NCBI RefSeq assembly: GCF_042477335.2
Contig: NC_091263.1
Location: 66,892,501 to 66,956,500, forward strand
Reading direction: 5' to 3'
Length of the DNA stretch: 64,000 nucleotides
Origin: Ovis canadensis
Taxonomy: Eukaryota; Chordata; Mammalia; Artiodactyla; Bovidae
The notes beneath the pieces were generated by a model that saw only the letters and a program-made list of their open reading frames with translations, had not been told where the DNA came from and did not search any database. This document shows, in pieces, positions 33,901-45,900 of this stretch. How positions within the stretch are numbered: position 1 is the first letter of the stretch; the number at the start of each line of letters is the position of its first letter. The translations under genes were made by a program, and so were the position numbers.

Positions 33901-36900
33901 CAGTCCATGGGGTCGCAAAGAGTTGGACACGACTGAGCGACTGAACTGAACTGACCATTGTGGACTGGAACAGTCGTGGGAGAGGGCTCTGGGCAAGCAG
34001 CCTGCAGGACTAGAGGAGGGCAGGGAATGATGGTAGAAAGGAGGCTGTCACCAGCCAGCAGGAGAGAAGGCATGTGGTTCATCAGGGGAGACGTGACCAC
34101 GTACATTTTAAGGCAGTCTGTCACTTTAGGGGGGTGCAGTGGAGCTGGGCCTGTGTGCCTAACAACCACTGTGAGGGAAGGCGCCACCCGGCGGGCTCCT
34201 CCCAGACAGCACTCCAGACCTTGTGACATCGCAGCTAGCAAGCAGCCCAGAGCAGACACACAACGAAGAACAACTCATGGCCGTTAAAGCGAAAGAGGCC
34301 CTCCTGATGGCGGATATTGAGCAGTGAGCCACCTGAGGCCACAGAAAGCTGCCAAGGACCGAAGGAGCCAGAAGGGGAAGCCCCGAGGCAGAGGCAGGAG
34401 GAGAAGGAACCACGAGAGGGGAGAGCTTTTCTACGTATGTTTTCTTCCAAGAACGAAGCTCTTTGGCCTTTCGTGAATCTCACTGATACAAAGGCAGGTT
34501 CCTCCCTGCTCGAGGTCATACACAAACACGGCTGAATGCGGACCACGTGTATCACGGCTGTGACTCTTCCATGTGGCAAAGGACTTCCACGCTGAAACAT
34601 GACTCCTCTTCCTCACACACACAGTGACTGGCATCTCTATCTCTCTTTTTTTCACATGAGCTTACGAGGACAAAACCCAAATCACGGCCAGACAGAGGGG
34701 TCTGTGAGGTAAATACTCAGGCCACAGAATTACAAAAGCAGACAAGGCCCTTAAAGGGAGGCTGGTCCAGAGGTTTTCAAAAATAGTATCATTTTAACTT
34801 TTTCTTCCCAAAGTCGGGCACATGTCCAGGAGACGCAATACGTAAAAGAGATCAACGCAGAACTATTCTGGTTAAACGAATAGGGCGCCTTGGACGGCTG
34901 ACTGCTCTGCTGTTAGTCTCGGAAGAGAAACAGCAGCGTGTCCCATGACACCACTGATCTGTGCCGCCGCCCCGAGGGCAGGAGAACAGACAAGTCTGTC
35001 CAGGTACACTCTCGCACTCCAAAGCTCCCGCCGTCCAACCAGGACAGTCCACACACAACTGAGGTAAGGAAAGACATCGCCAGTCACTGTAGCATGAAGA
35101 AGGATAACCGGAGGCTCTGTGTGGATGTCCTCTCATCTCTCGTCTTACTCAGGAAACATGGGCAGGAGGAGACAAGTAGCCAGCTGTGTGCTCAGGCCTG
35201 GGGACCGTGTGAAGCCCCCAGGTAAAGAGCACTGCTGCGCTCCACAAAGCCCCTGCCAGTGAAAGCATGTGGGGCGGGGATCCTAGGGGGAAAGCGAGCA
35301 TAGAGAGGAATTCTCTCCAACTCCCTCATGTGACTGATGAAGTTAAATCCTCCTTACTTTTCAGCTTTGAAACTGTGGTCCCGGCACCTCTTCGCCGAAA
35401 CCCTCCTGACGTTCCAGCCCAGCTTTTCTCCCTCCTCGCGTCTTCCATAATAAAAACTTTCAGTCCTTATCTGGCACTTAAGTTACAGGACAACGTCCAC
35501 ACGCCCCTGTGTCATCTCCCCAGGTTCCTCCAAGGACGAGGCAGGGGTTTTACTACAAGCAGACGGGGGTGCTGGCTCCCAGGAGGTACAGGCAGTGGCT
35601 GCAGGGATCCCCAAGCCGAAGCTTGCATTTGTTTTACTTTGTGTCCTGCTGATCTAGGATGGTGCCCCCATCCTAGACCACGGGGTCCCAAAGAGTGACC
35701 AGGACGCGCAGCCCGCTCCCGGAATACCTTCTCTTGCTGTTCATGCTCCTCACGCGCGTCCACGTGTCCGTCTCTGGGTTGTAGACCTCCACGGTGCTCA
35801 GCCGCAGCTGGCCATCGTACCCGCCGATGGCGTAGAGGAGCCCATTCACCACAGCCACGCCGACACGGCTGCGGGCTGTGCTCATGGGATGGCACTTCTC
35901 CCAGCGGTTGGCGACAGGGTCGAACACTTCCACCACATTCAGGGAGTCACCTGCATAAAAATTTGCTACTCAAATTAAAACAAATGAGACCGCTCGTTTA
36001 GATCACAGCTGCTGGGCAATGATTATATGGCATGTTCGACTCGATCTTATCAGCTCTTCCCACACAATCACTCAAGGCTGGAGGGCCCCCTGAGGAACTG
36101 GAGCCAGGGATAACCTCAAACCTAATTCTTTAAGGGAAATCAGAAGCAGACTGGAGGCACTTGTTTCCTTTCTAGAAAGGGCGCTTTTAAGTGGCAAGGC
36201 GGTTCTTCACCTGCTGAAAGGCAAAGGTGGAGGCAAATGGGGTCCGCTATTTCCCCGACCCGGGCGGCATGCCACAGAGCAGGCCGTGGCTCCGGTGCGA
36301 CTGTCGCTTCCTAGCGGGGGGCCCTGGGCAAGCTGCTTGGCATCCCCATCTTCTGTTCTCACACCTGAGATCATTTCCAGGGCAGAGTTCCCACGAGGAT
36401 TAAAGGACAGAACACCTAGCAGAGTTCTAGACTATACCACGTGTTCAACAAACAGTAACCACAGCAGCAGGAGTAACTCCAACCCCGCCATTTCCACTGT
36501 TTTTTTTTTAAAGATCAAATAAAGTGACCCCCTCCCTGTTTTATTCTGCTTTGGGACACTCAGCACCTGCCATGCTCTACGTTCACTAGTTGAGAACTTA
36601 CCTTTTCCAGGTCATACGGTTAACAAGCAGCAGAGGCCAGGACCCATCTCCCCACGAAGTTTCAATCAAAAGCAAAACTGCGCAGGACTGCCCACCAGCT
36701 CCCCACCTCCCATCAGCCTGGCTGACTCTGAAGAGGCCAGGCCTTCACATCCTAGGTGACAACTCCCCGTGCCTCTGCACTGCAAGGACTCAGCAGTCTC
36801 CACTGCCCTCTCCTAGAATACTCCCGCCCAACAGTGACGCCTAGGGTGGGCAGGAGGGCACGGGCTCCAGGGAGCGTTCCTCAGAGCCTGACTGTATGAC

Positions 36901-39900
36901 ACAAGAGCTGCCAAGAACACGAGGACTATAAGGCACGTGTATTTCACTAAAGGTTAAGAGTTGAAGAGTGAGAAGGATCGACAGTGCAGACCCTGTGCAC
37001 TTGGAGAATCTTCCTTCTTACGGTGACATGCTCAGAGTCTAAGCCCAGAGGGCCACACGACCCGACGTGATTAGCCTGGTAACAGACCTGGGTCTCTGAT
37101 GATATCCCATCCAGAGCCCGAGTAAATCCCGTAGCTGATGGGATATTAGAGAATGAGTGCGGGCCCAGGAGCCAGGCCCTTGCTCAGCCCAAAGAACTTG
37201 TGAACACAGATCAAGTTCTCTGAGCCTCAATTTCCTCACTGCGAAGGCAGGGGGCCAGGCCTGCGGGACTTCTAAAGACCTTTTGTGCTCTGATATTCTG
37301 TTTCAAGAGTGTTAATATCTGACATGCCCGAACAGCAGAGCGATGATATAAAATCAAGAGGCACCGGGGGAGGAAGCAAGGGAGCCAGGCTAGCTTGCTG
37401 GGTGCTTCTTCAACCACGGCGGGCCAAGACGGGGCTCTATGAAGGGGAGCTGCAAGATACCTGCTGAGTTGAGGCCCCCCACAGCATAGATGAGCCCGGC
37501 GATAGACGTGCAGCAGCGAGGCCGAGTTCTGAAAGCCGGCAGGTGGGGCCGGCGCTCCGGCATGAGGTGATAGTCCTTTGCTTCATCTACCAGGTCCCTG
37601 GAATAAAGTGCAAGAATCCAGGACAGGAAGGACTCTCTCCTCTTGGCCCATATTTTCAGGTCCCACCCACAATTGCAGGGGAAGCCTAGGAGGAAGGTTT
37701 GGTCTCAAAGAACGCAGGTGAGTCCAGGGCAAACTACACACAGCCACTGAGACCTGCTTGACACCGGAGGGTCAGGACGAGTGGAGCCCACCTCCGCTAG
37801 CTAAACAGAAGAAAAGCAGTCTTCTGTAAACTAGCTGGCCTTGGGGAGGCTTAACAAGCTGCCTGCATCCTGTTGCCACTCAGACCCAGCTCTTCCTTTT
37901 CGTTTCTGTAACTCACACCTTGCAACGAACCATCTCACCTGGACTGAGGCAGCAGAAGCCAATTGCTCCTGAGACCCCCTGCCTCCAGGCCAGCCTCCAC
38001 CCTGCCGTCCAGGTTGGTTTTCTAATTAAGACCCTTCCGTAACTACCCACTGCCTACAGAACCAAGCTCAAACTCCCCAACAGCATCCTTGAGACTGCTC
38101 ATCCCAGGGGCTCAGCTGCCTCCAGCCACACCTCAGCCCAACCTGACACACACCTTCACACTGCTTGCCCCACACCGCTGACTTCCTCCTGAGCCAGCTG
38201 CGACTGACGAGCAAGCAGAAGGAAGACACAGACGCTCCTCTGCTGCTCTACTTTATGACCTCCTCCCCCGTGGCTGGCATCTCCTGAGCTGTTTTGGTGG
38301 CTCTGCCGCATCACAGTCTCTTTGGTTTACTCTGGGTACCATTTCTACCTGTTTCTAAATGTGCCCCCCCCCTCAACCCTGCCCAGCACTGCAGCTGGAC
38401 AAACCCACCCGAGGCCAGCACACTGACTAATGTTTACGGAGGACGAGGAGCCCCAGGAAGTCACCACTAAGTCAGCTGCTGGTGCGAACAGGGTCAGGGC
38501 ACACAGTATAGATGTCTGTAGGCTCATAACAGCTCCATGGATGGAGATGCTAGAAAATCCTCAGATAACTTAGGGGAGGAAGACCCTTCTGCCCTGATGC
38601 TTCCACGAGGCACATTTCTCTGCTCAACGTGACAGACTTGGACCCTTGTAGGTTCTAGGCAGAAGGAAGATCAATCTGTGTGCCACAAATTCAGAATGAC
38701 CACTCCAAATGCTTCTTCCCCTGAACCAAGCGGCCAGGTTCTCTTCCCCACCAGACCCTGGGCAGCATCTGTGTGCAGGCCCACCTCCGCTCACCTGCAC
38801 TTGTGGCAGCAACGCACCAGGTCATCCTGCTGCACACGGTCCGACAGGAACTGAGGCCGGCAGAGGGGCAGGCGGATATTGGAGAGCAGCTCAGGCAGGC
38901 AGGGCCCCCTCTGATCCCGGTCGTACCTGACCCAGGCCAGCACAGCCTCGAAGACCTGCCACGACAGAGAGAGGAGCGCTGGTGGCAACCGGTCCATCCA
39001 GAGCCTGCACCCCGGTACCCCCTAATCTCAAACCCTCCGCTCCTTGGGCCCACCCATCTTTCCTCCAACTTGTCTCCTGAATCCACCACTTTCTCTCCAC
39101 ATCCCCAGCTACCCAATTGGTCCAGTCTCTTGAGGGGCAAGCCGAGGCTACTGGAACACCATCCTCGCTTTCATTATGACTTCCTAATGAAGACCTGCCC
39201 GAGGTTCCTTCTTCCTCTCTCCTGCAACAAAGCACTGTTGACCTTAATTCTCACAGCTCCTGCATCCTCTTCTCTAGGCATGCCGGCTGTCCCCTTCACC
39301 TAGAATGCCCGCATCTCTTCCTTTCCATCTAAACTCATTCCCATTTCTTTAAGGCCTGGATTCAGAACCGGGTTCTCCAAGGAGCCTTCCCTAGGGGCTC
39401 CAGCCATAAGGATCTCTCCCTCTAAAGCCCAAAGGCCCTTGAAGAATGTATCACAGTAGATGCAAGCTGCCCTGGACCATATTAACTAGCGGATGAACCA
39501 GGGACAGGGCCTCTTGCTCCTGGGATGGGGCGTGTTCCTCTAAATCTCAGGGTCCATGTTGCTGAGCTCAGGCTTTGCTTCTCTAACGGTCACTAACATG
39601 CAGGGGAGAGGACTCTTCGGACTTTAAGGAAAGGAGCTGAGCTGGGACTAACATCTCTGCCGAGTGTCTGATGGACTAACATCTCTGCCGAGCCTGGGGC
39701 TCCTTTGGCCAAGGTACAGCTTCATGATACCCCAGGACCCGTGACCAGCTGAGCAGGGGCCTTGCTGCCATGGTGCTCTGGGTGTCTGTACTGCTGGGTC
39801 CAAATATACCTCCCTGCCACCCTGCGGCTGATGCCCTTCAGTGCCTAGCCCTCAGTGCCCTTTGACTCACTGTCCTCTTAAGACAACCTGCACCACACTT

Positions 39901-42900
39901 TTGTTCAACAGAAAGGATGACCTTCACTCCTCTCTGGCTACTAAAACCGTACGCTTTCACTTAAGCTTTTCTTTTGTCATTAATTAGGCTGTGTGGCATC
40001 TTAGTTGCAGCATGCAAACTCTTAGTTGCGGCCTGTGTTACTGGTTCCCTGTGGTGCCGGCTCAGGGATCAAACCTGGGCCGTCTGCACTGAGGGTGTGA
40101 AGACTTAGCCACTGATCCACCAGGGAAGCCCCTCATTTGAGCTTTTCCTGACCACTCTAAGATGTTGTCTTTATTCTGAGAAGACCCTATAATCACCCAC
40201 ACCTCGCTTGGCCAGTACCTTCCATGATTTTCAGTGTACTAGCACCTGATCTGGAGAAGGTGATGGCATCCCACCCCAGTACTCTTGCCTGGAAAATCCC
40301 ATGGACGGAAGAGGCTGGTGGGCTGCAGTCCATGGGGTTACGAAGAGTCGGACACGGCTGAGTGACTTTCCTTTCACTTTTCACTTTCATGCGTTGAAGA
40401 AGGAAATGGCAACCCACTCCAGTATTCTCACCTGGAGAATCCCAGGGATGCGGGAGCCTGGTGGGCTGCCGTCTATGGGGTCACACAGAGTCGGACACGA
40501 CTGATGCGACTTAGCAGCAGCAGCAGCACCTGACCACTGCCTCCAATCCTTCCAGCTCAGCAACCAGCTCTACCTTGCCTTGCGCACGGCTCTCCCTCAC
40601 CCACACCTCCCTCTCAGGTCCCCCTCCAGCCATTTCCTCAGCTCTCACCTACACGGGTTCCATGGGTTATCATTCCCATGTTCGTCTCCTATTTCTCTTA
40701 GTCACACTTACCTGGAAAAAACACGAGTACCCTGATGAAGCCCAGCTCTTCAAATGCAACCCACTCTCTACCCTGCACCAGTACATACAGCTGCCAGACA
40801 ACACACAACAGGGCTGACCAGCTTATGTTACATTCGCGACTGCAGATCTCACCTGGCCCTGCCTCCTATCCAGTCCTCTCCAAGTCCCGAGCTGCGTCCA
40901 TTTACTCTCCCCTCTTTCCTCGATGCCTAGCTTGTACCTTTTCATCTCCCCTCAGATGTCTAACATTCCTCCCTCACCCTCGCTCTCAGTTGAGCGCACA
41001 GGAACAAACCAGAAGACAACGTGAGCAGACTCTCTCAGCACCGCCCTTCCCTCCGTGCTGGGCGTGGGCTCTCCTTTCCGCTGTGGACATGAGCGGCCCG
41101 AGCTCCTCTCAGACACTCTCCCTGTTCCCTACACTGTCTGTTCTCATTTACCTCAGGAAAACAATCTCCCCTTTCTCCTACATTTCCAATTCTTCCCTCT
41201 TCTGGAAAATTCCCATCAACAGTCCAATTGTACTGGAATTTCTCTCATCTTAAAACAATCAAGACCTTCTTGACTTCATATCCCCCTAGCCACTGCCCCT
41301 ATCTCTACTCGCCTTTAGAGTAAGACTCTTTCAAGAAGTTATCTGTGCTCATTTCCAGTTCATGGAAACATTACTTCTAACAGTAGATTTTGGAAAATAA
41401 CCCAAACATCGAAGAATGAGGACCATGCAGTTGGTAAAATCAGCTGAGTATTATTTAGATCCTAAAATGTGTGGGAAAGAGGTTCTCATGAAACATGCAG
41501 ATGGTATGATAAAGCGAACCCATAAGCAGCAACGGGGCACCCACACCACGAACTGCACACCGTGTTCTGGTTTACTTTTTTCCAAAAATGAGAAAGAACA
41601 GCAGCCCCCGTGTCACCTGCAGACTCTGCTCTACAGACCTGCTCCTCCGATTTCACGTTCAGTTCATCCCGAGACACCAGCTCGAGAACGTCCTCCAGGG
41701 GCAGGGCCAGGAACTCCTCTGACATGGACACCTCCACAAAGTGCTGGTGGATGAAGCTGTTGGCCGCGTCGTACAGCAGGGCGCACATCATGGTCTCAGC
41801 AAACTGGCGCACGCCCAGGCAGTTTTTGGGGTGAAGCCTTTTGGCATAAGAGAAGGTGAGAAGAAGAAAGTTAAGAGGAGGAACGTGATCTTGCATCATT
41901 CTCGAGTTGGTTCTGGGCGGAGCTACAGAATGGGGAAAAAAACACAAGCTTGGCCCTCAGTTTTGTTGGAAACTCCCTGGTGACATTGGCCGAGCCTCTC
42001 TGGGACTCCACTTGTTAAAGGTATAAAACTAAGGCAGATTTTCCTCAAAGACATCTGCCTCGTGGGCCTCCAGTGTCACCAGGGTGGAGGCAGCTTTATG
42101 GGAAGCCCTGAGAAGCAGCTTTCGGGAGAGAAGAACGGAGCACATTCTGGGAAATTGTGCTTTCCTTTGGGCATTGACGATCTCGGTTGAAGGTCCACCT
42201 CTGGGCACCAGGAAGGCCCTGAAGTTGTAGAATGCAAGTTTAAATCACATGGAGAGATGAATTCTCTTATATCAGGACTCTTCCACGTTTTTTCTCTTTT
42301 TCTTTTAAAATTTTTTTTTTGTAAACAGAAAGAGGCTCTCTGGGCCTGACTGCTCAGACAACAGTGACACACATTATTTATGTGGTGCCAGGCCTTCCAT
42401 ACACATTCTTTAGGATCTCTTTAAAAAAAAAAATTTATTTATTTGGCTGGGCCAGGTCTTAGTTGCAGCATGAGGTTCTTTTCCAGTTGCAGCATGTGGA
42501 ATCTAGTTCCCCAACCAGGAACCTGGGCTCCCTCCACTGGGAGCACAGTCTTAGCCACTGGACCATTAGGGAAGTCACTCTCTAGGATCTTTTAAACAAC
42601 ACCCCAAAATAACAGTAATTGCACTCATTTTTAGGTGGAAAACTGAGGCTCAGAGAAACAAAGAAATGTGCTCACAGTCTCTCTACAAGCAAGTGGGGAT
42701 GCTGAGACTGAACGTTCCCAAAGCCCTGAGGCAGACGTGTGCTCATCAGAGCCAGGGAAACCCGGGGTCAATTCTGGCCCTGCCACCCTGGGCGACTTGA
42801 GGGGATTCCTTAGGGTCCTCAAGTGTCAGTAGTAACCTCACCTAGAAAAAGGTGATGACAACAGCTACCCACCTCCTGGGGCTGTGGCCATGACTAGGCA

Positions 42901-45900
42901 GGAACGTAGGAAATGCACTCAGCATGGCATCTGGTATGAAGTCAGCTACGGGTTTAATTTCTAGTACTTTCTAGCATGCTTGTTTTTCTTACTATTTTGC
43001 ATCTGAGAAAATTCCCAGTGAGTTCAATGGGGTTCCGAAATCTTGATGGTACCAGTAGACCCTGAGGGACAACGCTTTTCTTATTTTCATTTTGTGACTG
43101 ATAGTCTTGTGGTGGGAGATGGTAAATATTACATTAAAAACTGCCCAGGTTGACCTTTCCTTGTGAGAATGCCTTCTCTCCTCTCCCACCCCTATTGATT
43201 TAAGGGTTACAGTAAGCTATACTTACCAACCAATATTCAACACTGCCCGCCAGCAGCAGACCTATCAGGGACTGAGAAGGCAGAGCATCTCGGGAGCCTG
43301 GTTTATGACTAGACTAAATTCTATATAGTTGTTTTTTGTCCCAGCCTGAGATGGCTCTGTCCATTGCTTTGCAAAGCTAAGTGTAGTTTCAAAGGCCAAG
43401 GAAACATGAGCACGGAGCACCCCTGGGCAAGCAGCACGGCCAGGGGGGAACACAGGGCTCAGGGTCAGAGTGTCAGCTCAGTCATCTGTCAGATATCATT
43501 AGCCTTTCTCAGGATGAGACCTGCTCAAAGCACCTCATACCATTTCGCAGATGAGATACGAGGAGAGACCCCCTACCCCACTCCAGCCTCTATATGCACA
43601 TGCTCACTCAACTCCACTGCTCTGACATCAAGAAGAGAGTTCAAATGCCATGGACGGGGAGCTGGGAGAGTCCACAGACATGGAAAGGACAATCCACACT
43701 GCTGCCCGGGACACATGTCCAGCCCCTCCCTCTGGTCAGGATTCTTGCATCTCACCTTTGACTGGCTTTGCTGGCTTTGACTGGCTTTGACTGGCTTTGA
43801 CTGGCTTGCTGTGACACTGAGTACAAAACACACCTTCCACTGAAGTGGGTTTTCACATCTGAGAGGATGGGATGTGGGGAGCCTGTCTGAAAGCCAACTG
43901 GTGGGGAAGGAGGAGGGAGAGCTGTGCAGGACAGGGGGCCACTCAGAAGGAGGGAGACAAGAGGGACAGTAACCCACAGGGCCGACAGAGGCCCACATCT
44001 GTCGAGAGCTGCTTCCCAGTCTCCTTCCGGGCTGACACTGCTCGACCAGGATAAGATGCAATGCTTTATCGGAGGCAGGAAGCGGCGACTTGAATTGAGT
44101 AAGTTACTGGTTTGGTTCATGGGTGCATCTGATGTTCTGATCCAGTTCTGAGAGGAGATTTTGGAAAATACCCACTTCTAATGTCCACCTAAAAACAGGG
44201 AGGTCCATTCATCTAACGGCTGGAAAAAGGGCCAAGAGGAAAAAATCAACCCCAATCTCATGAGGAAAAAAGTATCAGCAGACTGCAGGCCTCACAGGCA
44301 GACTGGCTTCAGGACTACTGCTCTAAGAGCTCTGATGGCTTCCTACCTTCTCTGTGCTGCCAAGCCCTGGCCTTTCCACTACCACTCAGGATGGCTTCCC
44401 TCAAGTCTTTAGTAATCAGACCTTGAAAGTGAAGGGCCCACGTACGTGTCATCAACGGGGCAGCTGGGAGACCCCATCACACTCTGCAGTCAGCCTCAGG
44501 CAGAATCACAGCCCAGAAACTCGGGCAGTGATGGCAGCCATTGAAAAGAAAACAGAAAGGAGGCCAAGCCTCTGGGGCCTGTGGCAGGGAATAAAAAACA
44601 GGAATAAGGTGGGAGCTTAGGCTTCAGAAGGGGGCTCCCAGTGCTGAACAGAAAAATGTCAAGGACGGACTCAAAACATCAGGCTTTGTGTTTAAGCAGC
44701 TTTTCCTGAGATGTCATTATTGGTCTATGTAAAAACTGCACCGGTCTGAAAATCTTTTTCAGTGACACTGTAATAGAGCCTGGATCCAGTGTTGACAGCA
44801 AGGATCTCAAAGGCCACTAGGTGGCGCTCTTGTCCCCTCATGAGAAGGGCCAACGTTCCTCCCTTCCAGAGGGCCTTAGTCAGTCTCCAGGTTCTGTGGG
44901 AATATAGGGATGAATCAAGTCCAGTCTGTGTCCTTAAGCTCACACGTGAGTAGGAGAGACAGTGAGTGCCCCATGGCCTGCCACACGCAGCCTGACCCAG
45001 AAGGCATCTTAGGGCAGGTCAAGTCAGGCTTTGGGGTTCCTCGCACAACATGGTCTCCAGCTGCAAAACCCAAACAGGACCACCTATCTCCCAGGGAAAC
45101 CAGCAAAGGGTGCCCCTGCTTGTTAGCATCACTGCCACAGTTGCTGAGTCCAGTGGCACACACAGCAGTGCTCACTGCTGCCCCTGAGCACCACGTGGCA
45201 GGACATGGATGGCAGTGGGGGTCCACAGAGCTGTTAAGTGATTTGGGCTGAGGAGCAGAAATGGGAGAGGGAGAGGGGCTCTCAGAGGGGATGAGGTTCA
45301 GGAGGGCGGGTGTGAGGCGAGAGGAATGCTGGTCTTGAGACCAGGGGCCCTGTGATTAGGGGAGCTCAGTTGGAGCCAGGCCCTGGAGAGACCACAGATA
45401 GAGGAGCGCTGTGGGGTGCTGCTCTGGTTTGTCTCTGCCTGTGTGTGGCCCAGCACTAACCCTCAGCCCTGAGCCTCCAGTGTTCAGAGTCAGCTTTTAC
45501 TTTGTGACTAAGATCTCTGCCTCTTGAGGGGGAGGAAGAGCCTTTTTATCTGCTCAAGTCCTCAAAAGGTCAAGGCCAAGTACTGGACATAAGTAGGGCC
45601 ATAATGCATGGCCCTTACCCTAAAAGCATACAATGACTGTTCCCAGGGGATTAAAGGTTAAAGGGGACAGAGAATTCTAGCAGGTAAAGTTTGGGAGGGG
45701 TCTTTCAGAGCAGAAGGAAAAAGGAAGGCTAAGAAATTCAAGCAGGGGAAGGATCCACACAAAGATGGAGACAGCTGTGGAACAGTTAGGCAATGCTGAC
45801 CAAATCTGGAGGAGGTGGGTGGTCAGACCGGAGAGAGAGGACCGGGAGAGGACGTACACATCAGGCCAAGGAGAGTGCAGACAGGGCTCCATAAATCCTG

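Larger units (their letters stand above)
28808..35727 (-). other. KLHL18: KLHL18 introns 8 and 7
   Basis: Intron 8 (28808-30578) contains a Bov-tA close to exon 8 and old, unclassified sequence. Intron 7 (30684-35727) contains the nested BovB pair at about 32035-33955; 30684-32030 and 33960-35727 show no clear repeat or gene. Intron 9 (27971-28695) is short, GC-rich near exon 10 and shows nothing else. Confidence 0.7.
35951..41638 (-). other. KLHL18: KLHL18 introns 6, 5 and 4
   Basis: Intron 6 (35951-37460) holds a MIR-like antisense trace near 36300-36460. Intron 5 (37598-38794) holds L2-like sequence near 37880-38180. Intron 4 (38956-41638) holds L2-like sequence near 39200-39500, a CHR SINE and a BOV-A2. 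No additional exon is visible; 40550-41300 is pyrimidine-rich old sequence I could not classify. Confidence 0.65.
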
